Assembly: GCF_005144965.1 (NCBI RefSeq)
Contig: NZ_CP039704.1
Location: 1,720,001 to 1,784,000 of the forward strand
Direction: 5' to 3'
Length of the DNA stretch: 64,000 bases
DNA from: Hankyongella ginsenosidimutans
GTDB lineage: Bacteria; Pseudomonadota; Alphaproteobacteria; Sphingomonadales; Sphingomonadaceae
Shown here: one piece after another, positions 12,590 through 27,805 of the stretch
Position numbering within the stretch: position 1 is the stretch's first letter
Layout: each line of letters begins with the position of its first letter
Program-made: the position numbers and the translations under genes
The notes under the pieces: model-generated
The model's database searches: none
Told to the model about the DNA's origin: nothing
What the model saw: only the letters and a program-made list of their open reading frames with translations

Positions 12590-13039
12590 ATGCCAGACTG
12601 GGTCGCCTATGCCGTGGTTGCGCTGTTCGCGGTCGGAGTGACCGCCGCCGTTGTGCTGTCCAGGCCGCCGGATGCATCCGCGTCCTGGCATGCGCTGGAG
12701 GCGGTGCTGGTGCAGCGGCGTGCCCTGGCGCGCCAGCTTGCCACTCTGCTGCCCATTGATGATCCCGCCGCCCTGCCGCTGCGGCACGCGCTTGACGCCA
12801 TCGAGCGGCACCCCGGCATGACCCCGCCCGAGCGTGCGCGGGCGGAGGCGGCGCTGGAAGCCGCCATGGAAATCGCCGGCGGCTCGCATCTCTGCGCCCA
12901 GGCCGCCGAGGTCGCCCGGCTGGCCAGCGCCTTTCGCGACGGCAACGTGCAGGAGGCGGTTTTGCGCTATAACCGGGTGGCCGCCACGGTGCCGGGTGCT
13001 GCCGCTTATCGCGCTGCACAAGGGCCATTGGTTGACTAA
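12590..13039 (+). CDS. Small membrane-anchored protein, LemA-like
   Basis: A 149-residue protein with one N-terminal transmembrane helix (WVAYAVVALFAVGVTAAVVL) and a helical soluble domain. The pattern VLVQRRALARQLATLL near residue 40 and LRYNRVAATVPGAAAYR near the C-terminus recalls LemA proteins (QRRADLIPNL ... YNRAVRDYN), but the match is weak and the protein is short. Function unknown. The frame is intact. It sits between tRNA-Pro and secA. The 110 bp up to secA show no clear signal. Confidence 0.55.
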   Translation: MPDWVAYAVVALFAVGVTAAVVLSRPPDASASWHALEAVLVQRRALARQLATLLPIDDPAALPLRHALDAIERHPGMTPPERARAEAALEAAMEIAGGSHLCAQAAEVARLASAFRDGNVQEAVLRYNRVAATVPGAAAYRAAQGPLVD

Positions 13040-13149
13040 GTGGGCGGTCACTCCTATGTCGCGAACGCTTGGGGCCAGTGCGCCGCTGCGCCCACGGGGC
13101 AGGCGAAGCGTCCGCCACCCCGCTCATGAACAGGGTATAGAGGTTTTCC

Positions 13150-15887
<2,738 letters not shown>

Positions 15888-15896
<9 letters not shown>

Positions 15897-15932
15897 CGGC
15901 TGCGCTTCCACCTCAGCCGATCGGGCTTTATC
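15888..15932. terminator. Hairpin between convergent secA and methyltransferase genes
   Basis: GGCCTGACGGCT (15889-15900) pairs with AGCCGATCGGGC across a 13-nt loop GCGCTTCCACCTC. The secA stop TGA (15894-15896) lies in the left arm. The right flank ends in GCTTTA, whose complement TAA is the stop of the opposing gene. The sequence resembles the hairpin at 31925-31986. Probably a bidirectional terminator. Confidence 0.55.
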
Positions 15933-17171
15933 GGCCCTGCCGCACCAGCCGGGCGAGCGGCGCAAACAGGCCGTGGTCGCGCATCCAGGCCTGATAGGCG
16001 GGGTATGCCGGCTCGACCTGCGCCAGGTGGCGCTCTTCCGTGATCGCGCGCAGCACATAGACCAGATTGAGCAGGCCGAGCAGGACGCAGTGCTTCAGCG
16101 CCTGCGACCAGTCGCCGCTCGGGATGAACGGTACCGAGATCAGCCACCAGGACAGGTTCTTGGCGACATAGGCCGGGTGCTTGCTCAGGCGGTACGGCCC
16201 GTGGGTGATGACGCCGCGCGCGGTCAGGTTCGAGAAGCGCAGCCCGAAGCAGAAGGTCGCCCAGACATAGACGATCACGCAGGCGAGGATGGCGCAGCCC
16301 CAGACGACCTGCAGCGCCGGCAGTCCCTCGAGCGCGCTGCCCCAGTATAGCGGATCATCGTAGCGGATATACTGGTTGGAGATCAGGCTCCAGAACGGCT
16401 GATAGCAGATCAGGCAGACCGTCCAGCCGAACATGGTCGGCTCGGCCGAACGGACATGCGCATCAAGCAGGCGCACGGTGAGCGTATAGCCGATGATCGT
16501 GAACAGCACGTCGAACGTGAAGATCAGCCGGTACAGCAGGTCGTACCAGGCCATGAACCCGCGCGGCGCGCCGCTGCTGATGGCGGCGGTCGCAAAGCCC
16601 ATGTCCTGCGTGAGGTAGACGAACATCAGCGGCAGGAAGAAGCCCTTGACCGCCCAGGTGCGCGCCAGCGTCCCCAGCCCGGCGGGCGGTGCTGCGCCGC
16701 TCAGCAGCATCGCGCCGAGCCGGGCATACACATCCTCCGGCTCCTGCTGGCGCAGATCGACATAGACGACGTAGATCAGGGTCGCCGGCAGGAACAGCGG
16801 CAGCACCCAGCGCAGCGCGGCCCAGAACGGATCGTAGAAGTCGCCGGCATATTCCGGGAACGCCCAGTAGGCGAGCCCGATCGTTCCCATGCACGCCGCC
16901 AGACCCACCAGCTTGCGCAGCAGCCGGTGCGGATGGAGAGCGTTGACGAAGCCGGGGCCAGCCCGGAGCTGTCGTTGCGGTCGACCCGGAACACGAACAG
17001 ATCAAGCAGGATCATCGGCACCGCGACGAACAGCGCCAGCAGCACCGACTTCTGGTAGTCGAGCGGCGCATAGGGCAGCACCAGCCAGAGGCAGGCGACG
17101 GACATCGCCATCCCGGCATAAGTGGTGAGCGGGCGCACGGCCGAGCGTGGGCGGGAGGTCTGGGGCGTCAT
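15928..17171 (-). CDS. ICMT-like integral membrane methyltransferase (frame broken)
   Basis: A polytopic protein of about 414 residues with 9-10 hydrophobic segments. The C-terminal block RGVITHGPYRLSKHPAYVAK, then NLSWW, ending EERHL, is the SAM-binding signature of the isoprenylcysteine carboxyl methyltransferase / phospholipid N-methyltransferase superfamily. Family members methylate prenyl-cysteines or lipid headgroups. The substrate here is unknown. The extra N-terminal half of about 200 residues is longer than in plain ICMT. The start is ATG 17169-17171. The frame changes near 16950. Neighbours give no functional clue. Confidence 0.65.
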
Positions 17172-17224
17172 GGCGGCTCGCGGTTGTCTGGGGCTACCCT
17201 TGGCCAAAATGGCCGGGCGACGCA

Positions 17225-17380
17225 ACGCCTGTCACCCGCCATCGCTTGGACGCGTTTCCTCCCGCTCATGGTGAGCTTGACGAACCATGAGGCACACCGC
17301 CGCTGCCCTTCGACAGGCTCAGGGCGAGCGGGAATATTCTGTCATGAAACACGCCTGTCGCCCGCCATCGCTTGGACGCG
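17225..17380. repeat. 30-bp direct repeats flanking a palindromic repeat
   Basis: acgcctgtcacccgccatcg, continuing cttggacgcg (17225-17254), recurs at 17351-17380 with one mismatch. Between them lies a palindrome-rich segment (17259-17336) with CCCGCTCATGGTGAGC and GGCTCAGGGCGAGCGGG. This segment is related to the dispersed repeats at 24160, 27190 and 36970 (gctc-x-tggtgagc ... ccttcg ... gctcagg). The gap 17172-17503 holds this structure and nothing coding. Confidence 0.65.
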
Positions 17381-17503
17381 CAGGGCCATGCGTTGGTCGC
17401 AGGGCGCTTGCACGATTGTTGCGCGGGCAAAGGCATGGGCCTAAGCGTGTTGCCATACTATAACGGTAAGCCCTGCATGGGCGAGGGAGAGCAAGGAGCA
17501 AAC

Positions 17504-19305
17504 ATGGCTATCACCCGTCGCAACTTCGTCACCAACGCGGCGCTCGCCGCCGCCGCCGCCGGTTTCGCCAGTCCGGCCGCTTTCGCCCAGACCGCCGCGG
17601 ACGGCCCGGCCAAGGCGCTGCGCCAGTTGTTCATCGACAGCGATGAGACCAACCTCAAGCTCAACCCGCTCTCGGGCCTGTTCCGTGGCGACATGCGCTA
17701 CGCCGATCAGTTCGGCGATTATCTGAGCGAGGCCTATTACAAGCAGTCGGAGGCCAATAGCCGCAGCGAGCTGAAGCGCCTGCTGGCGATTCCGCGCGCC
17801 CAGCTCGGCCCGGTCGACAAGATCGCCTATGACGTCTTCAAGTATCAGACCGAGTTCGGCCTCAAGGCTTTCGACACCGGCATCGTCCAGATCCAGCGCC
17901 AGTTGCCGATCGACCACTTCACCGGCGTGCACACCTTCTTCCCGGACCTGCAGTCCGGCCAGTCGGCAGCGCCCTACAAGACGGTCGCCGACTACGAGAA
18001 CGGCCTCAAGCGCTGCGACGGTTTCATCACCTTCCTGGACGAAGCGCAGAAGCTCATGGCGCAGGGCATCCGGGACGGCCACGTCCAGCCCAAGGTGGTC
18101 AGCCAGAATGTCATCGAGCAGTTGCAGACCATCACCAAGCTGCCGCTGGAGGACAGCCCCTATTATCTGCCGATCAAGGCGCTGCCGGCTGATTTCTCGG
18201 ACGCCGACAAGGCGCGCCTGACCGCCGCCTACCGGGCGACCATTGCCGACAAGCTGATGCCGGCCTACCGGCGGCTCGAGAAATTCATGGTCGAGACCTA
18301 TCTGCCGGCCAGCCGGTCGGAGCGTCCGGCCTGGCGTCCATGAAGGACGGCGTGAAGATCTATCAATACCTCATCGAGAGCCACACCACGACCCAGATGA
18401 CGGCCGACGAGATCCACAAGCTCGGGCTTGCGGAAGTTGCGCGCATCACCGCCGAGATGAACGCCACCAAGGACCAGGTGGGCTTCAAGGGCGACCTCAA
18501 GGCCTTCTTCACGCACCTGCGCGACGACCCCAAGTTCAAGTTCGAGTCGAAGGACGCGCTGCTCACCGCCTATCGCGGCGTCGAGGCGAAGGTGCTGAAG
18601 CGCATCCCGGAGCTGTTCGCGCTGACGCCGAAATCGCCGCTGGAAATCCGCCCGGTGCCGGAGTTCCTGGAGAAGAACCAGGCCGGGGCCTATTACCAGC
18701 AGGGCACGCCGGACGGCTCGCGCCCCGGCGTCTTCTACGTCAACACCTATGATCTGCCGTCGCGGACCAGCTTCGGCATGGAAACGCTGTTCCTGCACGA
18801 GGCGATCCCCGGCCACCACTTCCAGATCAGCCTGGCGCAGGAGAATACCTCGCTGCCGCCGTTCATGCGGTTCGGCGGCAATACGGCCTATGTCGAGGGC
18901 TGGGCGCTCTATGCCGAGTCGATCGGCAAGGAACTGGGCATGTTCGGCGACCCCTACCAGTATTTCGGCCGCCTGGACGACGAGATGCTGCGCGCCATGC
19001 GCCTGGTGGTCGATACCGGCCTCCACGCCAAGGGCTGGACCCGCGAGCAGGGCATCCAGTACTTCCTCGACAATTCGGCGCAAAGCGAGACCGACGCCCG
19101 CGCCGAGGTGGAGCGGTACATCGCCATCCCCGGCCAGGCGCTGGCCTACAAGATCGGCCAGCTCACCATCACGCGCCTGCGTGCCGAGGCGACCAAGCGT
19201 CTGGGCGACACGTTCGACATCAAGGGCTTCCACGCCGAGGTGCTGAACACCGGCGCGCTGCCCATGCAGGTGCTGGAAGCCAAGATTCGCGCCTGGAAGG
19301 CGTAA
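17504..19305 (+). CDS. DUF885 family protein, exported (one frameshift)
   Basis: A protein of about 600 residues of the DUF885 family, which has a gluzincin-like zinc motif. The motif here is HEAIPGHHFQ with a downstream YVEGWALYAE providing the third ligand. Family members are thought to be metallopeptidases or carboxypeptidases, but few are characterised. The N-terminus ITRRNFVTNAALAAAAAGF is a twin-arginine signal ending near AFAQ, so it is probably exported folded by Tat. The start ATG 17504 follows AAGGAG at 17493-17498. One frame change lies near 18310. It appears monocistronic. Confidence 0.85.
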
Positions 19306-19473
19306 GTCCCGGCAGTTCGTAATTTCTTGTTAACCAATTGCGCACAGGCTGGATCGCGGCATGCGGTCTGGCCTGTGACGTTATGGGAGCGAACTGAGAC
19401 AATCCCGCGCACAGGGTTTGCATCGCGCCACAATTTTGCCTAAGTTTGCTGACTGGCAATAGGAAAGGCGTGC

Positions 19474-20880
19474 ATGACTGCGATCGTTTCGCCGCTGCGT
19501 TTGGGCGGCAAGGAAGTGTGGCCCCTCATCGAGGGCGGCAAGGGCATCTCGGCGACCAACCACCTGTCGTCCGGCGCATGGGCGGCTGCGGGTGGCATCG
19601 GCACGGTCTCGGCCGTCAACGCCGACAGCTACGCGGCGGACGGCAGCATCGTCCCCAGCGCTATTTCGGCCGCACCCGCCGCGAGCGCCATGACGAGCTG
19701 GTGAAATACGCCATCGCCGGCGGCATCGAACAGGTGCGCCGCGCGTGGGAGGTGGCGTCCGGCAAAGGCCTTCTCAACATCAATGTACTGTGGGAAATGG
19801 GCGGCGCGCAGCGCGTCCTGCATGGCGTGCTGGAAAAACGCGCGAGCTGGTCCACGGCGTCACCTGCGGCGCGGGCATGCCGTTCAAGCTCTCGGAAATC
19901 GCCGCCCAGTACGGCGTGCATTACTACCCGATCGTTTCCTCGGCGCGCGCGTTCCGCCTGCTGTGGAAGCGGGCGTACTCGCGCGTCGCCGAACTGCTGG
20001 GTGCCGTGGTCTATGAGGATCCATGGCGGGCCGGCGGCCACAACGGCCTCTCCAACGCCGAAGATCCCTTGCTGCCGCAGGACCCCTATCCGCGCGTGCT
20101 GGCGCTGCGCCAGGTGATGCGGGAAGAAGGCATCGCGGACAGCGTGCCGATCGTCATGGCCGGCGGTGTCTGGAACCTGAAGGAATGGCGGGACTGGATC
20201 GACAATAAGGACCTGGGCGCGATCGCGTTCCAGCTCGGCACCCGGCCGCTGGTCACCAAGGAAAGCCCGATCCCGGAAAGCTGGAAGCAGGCGCTGCTGA
20301 AGCTGCTGCCCGGTGACGTGCTGCTGCATCGCTTCTCGCCGACCGGCTTCTTCTCCTCGGCGGTCAAGAACCGGTTCCTGCGCAATCTGGAACAGCGCTC
20401 GGAGCGGCAGATCGCCTACAGCCTGGAGCGGGCGGGCGACCATGATTTCGAGCTGGATGTCGCCGGCTACGGTACGGGCCGCAAGGCGTTCGTCACCCGC
20501 GGCGATCTGCTGCGCGCCCGCGAGTGGGCGGCGCTCGGCTTTACCGAGGCGCTGCGCACCCCGGACAACACGCTGGTGTTCGTGCGCCCCGAGGAAAAGA
20601 GCGAAATCCGCAAGGACCAGACCGACTGCATGGGCTGCCTCAGCCAGTGCAGCTTCTCCAGCTGGGCCGACAACGAGAAGAACTCGACCGGGCGCATGGC
20701 CGATCCGCGCAGCTTCTGCATCCAGAAGACCCTGCAGGACATCGCCCACGGCGGCGACATCGACAACAACCTGATGTTCGCCGGTCACAACGCCTACCGG
20801 TTCGCGCAGGACCCGTTCTATTCGAACGGCTATGTGCCGACGGTCAAGGAACTGATGGATCGCCTCGTCACGGGGATTGA
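19474..20880 (+). CDS. Nitronate monooxygenase / 2-nitropropane dioxygenase-like FMN enzyme (frame broken)
   Basis: A TIM-barrel flavin enzyme of about 468 residues. Visible are the N-terminal EGGKGISATNHLSSGAWAAA, GGIGTVSAVN, NINVLWEMGGA, GVTCGAGMPFKLSE, the phosphate-binding VPIVMAGGVWN and AIAFQLGTRPLVTKES. The C-terminal region carries a Cys cluster, CMGCLSQCSFS and a later FCIQ, unusual for plain nitronate monooxygenases and suggestive of an Fe-S site. The family oxidises nitronates or acts as a general NAD(P)H-flavin reductase. The substrate here is unknown. The frame changes near 19655 and 19840. A third indel near 20874 restores the stop TGA at 20878-20880, giving a C-terminus LVTGD. 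Confidence 0.78.
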
Positions 20881-20937
20881 TGCCCGCCCTTGCCATTGTG
20901 GCCGATCCCCGCCAGAAAGCGCGCATCCACCGCTTGA

Positions 20938-23012
<2,075 letters not shown>

Positions 23013-23015
23013 ACC

Positions 23016-24137
23016 GTGGCTAGAGCCTGGCCCATCGCCCTGCTGCTGCTCGCCGCCTGCAGTGGCAACGACCCGCGACCTGGGGCCGCCGCGTAAGGCA
23101 GCCGCGACAGCGCCCAAACCCCGCCGCCAGGCCGCAACCGGCACCGCCAGCGCCGGACGCGCCGCCGGGCAAGCTGGTGACGGTCGAGGGGCAGATGGTC
23201 AAGGTTGTGACCGGCGACACGCTGTACGCCATCTCCCGGCGGACAGGGGCGACGGTACGCGATCTCGTGACGGCAAACGGCCTGGAGCCGCCCTATGCGC
23301 TGCAAGCCGGGCAGACGCTTCAAGTGCCGGGCGCGCGCTATCACATCGTCGGGCGCGGGGACACGGCGTCCGGCATCGCCGAGCGCTATGACGTCAGCCT
23401 GTCGCAGTTGGTGCGTATCAACGGGCTGGCGGCTCCCTATGGCGTGAAGCTGGGGAGCGTCTGCGGCTGCCGACCGCGACCGCGCCGGCCGCGTCGCCTG
23501 CGGTGTCCCCACCATCGCAGGCTGCGACCCAGGCCGGGGCGCAGACGACGGCCCAGATCGTGCTCAATCAGGCAAAATCGCCGCCGGCCGCCAAGCCTGC
23601 GCCACCCAAGCCGGCCCCGCAGGAGCAACCCAAGCCTGCCCCGCAGGAGCAACCCAGGCCGGTGCCGCCAGCGACCGCGCAGTCCGCCAATCCGCCTCCA
23701 CCGCCCAAGGCCCTGCAGCCTGCGCCGCCGGCCGCAATCGCGGCCCGGCCCGGCTTCAACTGGCCGAGTGACGGTCGCATTCTGTCCGGCTTCGGCCCGA
23801 AGCCCGGCGGCCGCAAGAACGAAGGTGTCAACCTTGCCGCGACCCGGGGGCGGCCGTACGCGCGGCCGCGGACGGCGTGGTCGCTTATGCCGGCGACGAC
23901 CTGCCGAGCTTCGGCTGGCTGGTCATCCTCAAGCATGGCGGCGGCTGGGTGACGGCGTATGGCCATAACGAAGCGCTGCTGGTCCAGCGTGGCGATACCG
24001 TGCGCCAGGGCGATGTCATCGCGCGCGCCGGCGCGACCGGCTCCGTCGACCGTCCGCAACTGCACTTCCAGGTGCGCCAGGGCCGGCGGCCGGTCGATCC
24101 GCAGACCGTGCTGCCACGCCGCAGCAACGCCAGCTGA
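23016..24137 (+). CDS. nlpD: LysM-M23 lipoprotein, NlpD-like murein hydrolase activator (frame broken)
   Basis: The gene starts at GTG 23016 with a lipoprotein signal (WPIALLLLAACSGN, lipobox LAAC). Two LysM peptidoglycan-binding modules follow (VVTGDTLYAISRRTGA and HIVGRGDTASGIAERYD). Then come a Pro/Ala/Gln-rich linker containing a near-repeated KPAPQEQP segment, and a C-terminal LytM/M23 domain (SDGRILSGFG ... HGGGWVTAYGHNEAL ... LHFQVRQG). The first metal ligands of active M23 enzymes appear lost: NEGVNL stands where HxxxD is expected. That is typical of NlpD/EnvC proteins, which activate amidases at the septum rather than cut. The frame changes near 23090, 23455 and 23855. Confidence 0.85.
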
Positions 24138-24149
24138 CTCTCGGGAGCG

Positions 24150-24256
24150 GGTCATTTTGAAAGAACCGCTCTTGGTGAGCTTGAGGAACCACGAGCCGCT
24201 CAGCCCTTCGTCCGGGCTCAGGGTGAGCGGTGAGGTTTCAAGCCGAGACACGACCT
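24150..24256. repeat. Palindromic intergenic repeat after nlpD
   Basis: TTTTGAAAGAACCGCTCTTGGTGAGC ... GCTCAGGGTGAGCGG.TGAGGTTTCAAG forms outer inverted arms (TTGAAA/TTTCAA) with inner GGTTCCTC-type and GAGCCGCTC palindromes. The inner part matches the dispersed repeats at 17259, 27190 and 36970. The right flank GAGACACGACCTG matches the hairpin after prsT. The rest of 24138-24332 shows nothing else. Confidence 0.6.
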
Positions 24257-24332
24257 GACTCTTGTCGCGCTTGACCGGGCCGGGCGCGGGCGGCTAGACC
24301 CCGCCGACCCGAGCAACAGGATCACCACGCGC

Positions 24333-24775
24333 GTGGCCGAGGCCAAACGACCCAGTTTCCAGGATATGATTCTCACCCTGCAGCGCCACTGGGCGGAGCA
24401 GGGCTGCCTCATCCTTCCAGCCGGAGCCCTGCCGCGACCGATGGGTGCAGCGTATCCCTGATCGTCGAGAGTCGAACGGCACCTTCGCGGTCCGGGCCCG
24501 ACAAGTCCGACGGCGCGTTCGGCGGCTTTGACTGCTCGCCGGCGAGATCACCTACCTGGAACGGTGGCCATGTACATCCAGGGCCAGCGACGACGACGGC
24601 CGGGCGTCACGGCGACGAGACCGCGACACGAGTTCGCCGCTGACAGCCGCGAGGCCGAGGCTGCCGCCCAGCTGCTGATCCGGGGCAAGGCGCTATCAGG
24701 TGATCGCGCAGGTCCGGAGCCACCCTGCGCGGCCTGCCAGACGCTCTGCCGCCTATCCTGGGAAGCCTGAGGCCG
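24333..24775 (+). pseudogene. glyQ: Glycyl-tRNA synthetase alpha subunit, heavily eroded
   Basis: Only islands of GlyQ can be read. The N-terminus is intact (VAEAKRPSFQDMILTLQRHW, then AEQGCLIL, from GTG 24333). Around 24540-24580 the conserved GEITYGLERLAMYIQG is recognisable with missing bases, and fragments such as DSREAEAAAQLLIRGKAL follow. The span is about 440 bp against the usual 890 bp, so about half the gene is absent in many small pieces. GlyQ is essential in organisms with the alpha2-beta2 enzyme, and the neighbouring glyS tail is well preserved. I infer a local assembly collapse rather than a true pseudogene, but cannot prove it. Confidence 0.7.
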
Positions 24776-26481
24776 AGCTGCGCTGGAACTGAGGAAATTC
24801 CCGCCCGCATGCAGCTGGTGCGGCTGCAACCAGACGACATCGCGTTGCGACTGCCGCTCGTGCGCGAGGAGCGCCTCGAGGAAAGCCGGCGCGACCAGCT
24901 GGAAGTGCGCGACCGTCGAGGGCCTGAGGTGCTGGCCACGCTGATCCCGCCGAGCGCGCCTTCCCTGGCCGAAGTCGATGCGCTGGGGCGAGCGCTCGCG
25001 CGATCCCGCCAGCCTGAATCGATCATCTGCCTGCTGGACGGTGCCGTGGTGCCGCTGGAACTGGAAGGCCTGAAGGCGGACAGCATCACGCGCGGCCACC
25101 GCTTTCATGGCAACGCCCCGTTTCGGGTGGACGACTTCGAGGGCTACCGCACCAAGCTTTGACCTTGACCCCGCCGAGCGCAGCGCTCGCGCAGGCTGAG
25201 AGGATCAGGGCCTGCTGGCGGAGAACGCCGGCCTGACCGAATGGCCGGTCCCGCTGGGCACGTTCGATCCGGCGTTCCTCGAGGTCCCCGCGAGGCGATC
25301 CAGCTCACCATGCGGGTCAACCAGAAATACTTCGCGCTCAACAACGCGCAGACCGGGCAGCTCTCCAACCATTTCATCTGCGTCGCCAACGTCGAGGCCG
25401 CGGACAAGGGCAAGGCCATCGTCGCCGGCAACGAAGGTGCTGGCCGCGCGCCTGTCGGATGCGCGCTTCTTCTGGGAGCAGGACAGGAAGCAGCCGCTCG
25501 ATGCCTATCTGCCCAGGCTCGCGCAGATCAAGTTCCACGAAAAGCTCGGCGACATGCAGGCAAAGGCCGAACGCGTGGCGACGCTGGCCGCGCAGTTGGC
25601 AGCGCATGTTCCGGGCTGCGAGCCGGCGCTGGCCCGGCGCGCCGGCCAGCTTGCCAAGGCGGACCTGATCACGGGCATGGTCGGCGAATTCCCGGAACTG
25701 CAAGGCGTGATGGGCGGCTATTATGCCGCCGCATCCGGCGAGGACCCGCAGGTCGCGCAGGCGATTTCCGATCATTATGCCCCTGTCGGCCCGTCGGATC
25801 GTTGCCCGGTCGCGCCGGTCTCGGTTGCCGTGGCGCTCGCGGACAAGATCGACACCCTGGTCGGCTTCTTCGCCATCGATGAAAAACCGACCGGCTCGCG
25901 CGACCCCTATGCGCTGCGCCGGGCAGCACTCGGTGCGATCCGCCTGATCGTGGAGAACGGCCTGCGCTTGCCGTTGCAGGCGCTGTTACAGGGGATGCCA
26001 GCCTGCTGGCGTTTCTGGTCGATCGCCTCAAGGTCCAGCAGCGCGAAGCCGGCGTGCGCCACGACCTGATCGACGCTGCGCTCGGCCAGGGCGGCGACGA
26101 CGATCTGGCGCGACCGACGATGGCGCCAACCTGCTTGCCGGCTACAAGCGCGCCGCCAACATCCTCGCAATCGAGGAAAAGAAGGATGCCCGGCGCTATG
26201 CAGGCGCGGTCGACGCCGCCCTGCTGGCGGACCCCGCCGAGCAGGCGCTGGCACAGGCGCTGGCGCATGCCGGCCCGGCCGCCGCGCAGGCGGTCGCCGC
26301 GGAGGATTTCACGCGCGCGATGGCCGAACTGGCGACGCTGCGCGCGGCGGTGGACGCCTTCTTCGGCACGGTCATGGTCAACGCGCAGGATCCGGCGGTG
26401 CGGGAAAACCGCCTCACCCTGCTGAGCGGCATCCGCAATGCGGTTCACGCCGTCGCCGATTTCAGCCGCATCGAGGGCTGA
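24775..26481 (+). CDS. glyS: Glycyl-tRNA synthetase beta subunit (N-terminal part eroded)
   Basis: The beta subunit binds tRNA-Gly. The N-terminal EEIPARMQ is visible near 24792, but the following 150 or so codons are compressed. From about 25020 similarity is continuous: [116 protein letters not shown] and the C-terminal [20 protein letters not shown]. About 360 bp are missing relative to a normal gene, nearly all before 25290. Further shifts lie near 25160, 25290, 25435, 25995 and 26110. The stop is at 26479-26481. Confidence 0.85.
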
Positions 26482-26580
26482 GCGCACCACGGTGCGCGCG
26501 CGGAATTCAGGATAATCCACGATCCCCACACCGGATGACATGAGCGCGCGTTCGTGCCACGCTATGCGCCGGAGGAATTT

Positions 26581-27122
26581 ATGCTGCTCGAAACCGATGC
26601 CCAGATTGCCGGCCTGCTCAACCGCGTGAAGACCATCGCCATGGTCGGCGCCAGCGACAAGCCGGACCGGCCAAGCAACCATGTGCTGCTCACCCTGCTC
26701 AGCCACGGCTACCGGGTGATCCCGGTCAATCCTGGCCTGGCCGGCCGTACCATCCACGGCGCGCCGGTCGTGGCGGCGCTGCGCGACATCGCCGAGCCTG
26801 TCGACATGGTGGACATCTTCCGCAAGTCGGAGGATGTGGAGCCGGTGGTCGCGGAGGCCATCGCCCTCGGCGCGAAAGCGGTCTGGATGCAGCGTGGCGT
26901 CGTCAACCCGCAAGCCGCCGCCAGGCCGCCGCCGCCGGGCTGGACGTGGTCATGGATCGCTGCCCGGCCATCGAAATCCCCGCCTGCGCATTCCGGCACA
27001 CGGGTAAACACTACGGCGCAGACGTGGCCCATTCGCCCTTGCAAGGCTGCTGTTCGGTCTTGTGGCGTCATTCCGGCGAATCCTGGCGCAGAACGCCCCT
27101 ATTCCAGCTTTCGCCGGGATGA
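26581..27122 (+). CDS. CoA-binding domain protein (YccU-like; one frameshift, C-terminus uncertain)
   Basis: A small Rossmann-fold protein with the nucleotide loop MVGASDKPDRPSNHV (residues about 22-36), GYRVIPVNPG, VDIFRKSEDV and AIALGAKAVWMQRGV, typical of the CoA_binding/YccU family. The start ATG 26581 is chosen over an upstream GTG because GGAGG (26571-26575) lies 5 nt upstream. The frame changes near 26925, after which LDVVMDRCPAIEI is recovered. The family normally ends soon after. Here the frame runs on into a cgtcattccggcgaa-type repeat before TGA 27120-27122, so the true end may be nearer 27020. The role is unknown. Confidence 0.72.
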
Positions 27123-27130
27123 CCCTAGAG

Positions 27131-27307
27131 TCTGATGACATTGGATGGGATCGCCATTCCGATCTTCACGGAGCAGGCTGTAAAGTCCGCTCGTGGTGAG
27201 CCTGGACGAACCACGAGCCGCTCAGCCCTTCGTCAAGCTCAGGCTGAGCGGCGCGTGTGCAACCGCGCGATGGCGTGTGGGTCAACCTAAAGTCATCAGG
27301 CTCTAAA
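27131..27307. repeat. MITE-like repeat, copy A (inverted copy at 36937-37105)
   Basis: The ends CTAGAGTCTGATGACATTGG (from 27125) and TAAAGTCATCAGGCTCTAAA (to 27307) are imperfect inverted repeats. The interior, from gatgggatcgccattccgat through ggagcaggctgtaaagtccg to ctcgtggtgagc, is almost identical to the reverse complement of 36960-37088. It includes the palindromes GCTCGTGGTGAGCC..GAACCACGAGC and GCTCAGCCCTTCG. The right end CTA (27303-27305) is the complement of the folA stop codon. No coding capacity. Confidence 0.75.
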
Positions 27308-27805
27308 CCCGCTCCAGGGTCACGAAGCTGAACGCGGGCTGGCCGTCCGCGGCCGCGTGATCGACGCGGGCGGTCTCGCGCCACTGGGCCGGGTCGAGCG
27401 CGGGAAAGCGGGTGTCGCCCGCCACCTCCGCATGCACTTCGGTCAACTGGATGCGGCCGGCGAGCGGCAGGGCCTGCGCATAGATCTCGCCGCCGCCGAT
27501 CACCATGATCTCCGGCGCGCGGGTGCGCGGGTCCAGCCCGGCGGCGACGACCGCTTCCGCGAGGTTCGGCGCGGGGTCACGCCGTTCGCACGCCAGTCGG
27601 GCTGCCGTGTCACCACGATGTTATGCCGTCCAGGCAAGGGCTTGCCGATGGACTCAAAGGTCTTGCGGCCCATGATGACCGGCTTGCCGATGGTCAGGCG
27701 CTTGAAATGTTTTAGATCTTCACTCAGATGCCATGGCAGCCCGCCGTCCCGGCCGATCACGCCGTTCGTCGCGCGCGCGACCACGAGCGTGATGCGCCCC
27801 GCCAT
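27303..27805 (-). CDS. folA: Dihydrofolate reductase (one frameshift)
   Basis: Reduces dihydrofolate to tetrahydrofolate with NADPH, recycling the dihydrofolate that ThyA makes. The N-terminal [19 protein letters not shown], then [19 protein letters not shown], contains the substrate loop with catalytic Asp. [20 protein letters not shown] and the NADPH-binding [12 protein letters not shown] follow. Length is about 167 residues. The frame changes near 27580. The start ATG (27803-27805) overlaps the thyA stop (TGATG), so the two are translated together. The stop TAG coincides with the end of the adjoining repeat. Confidence 0.93.
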
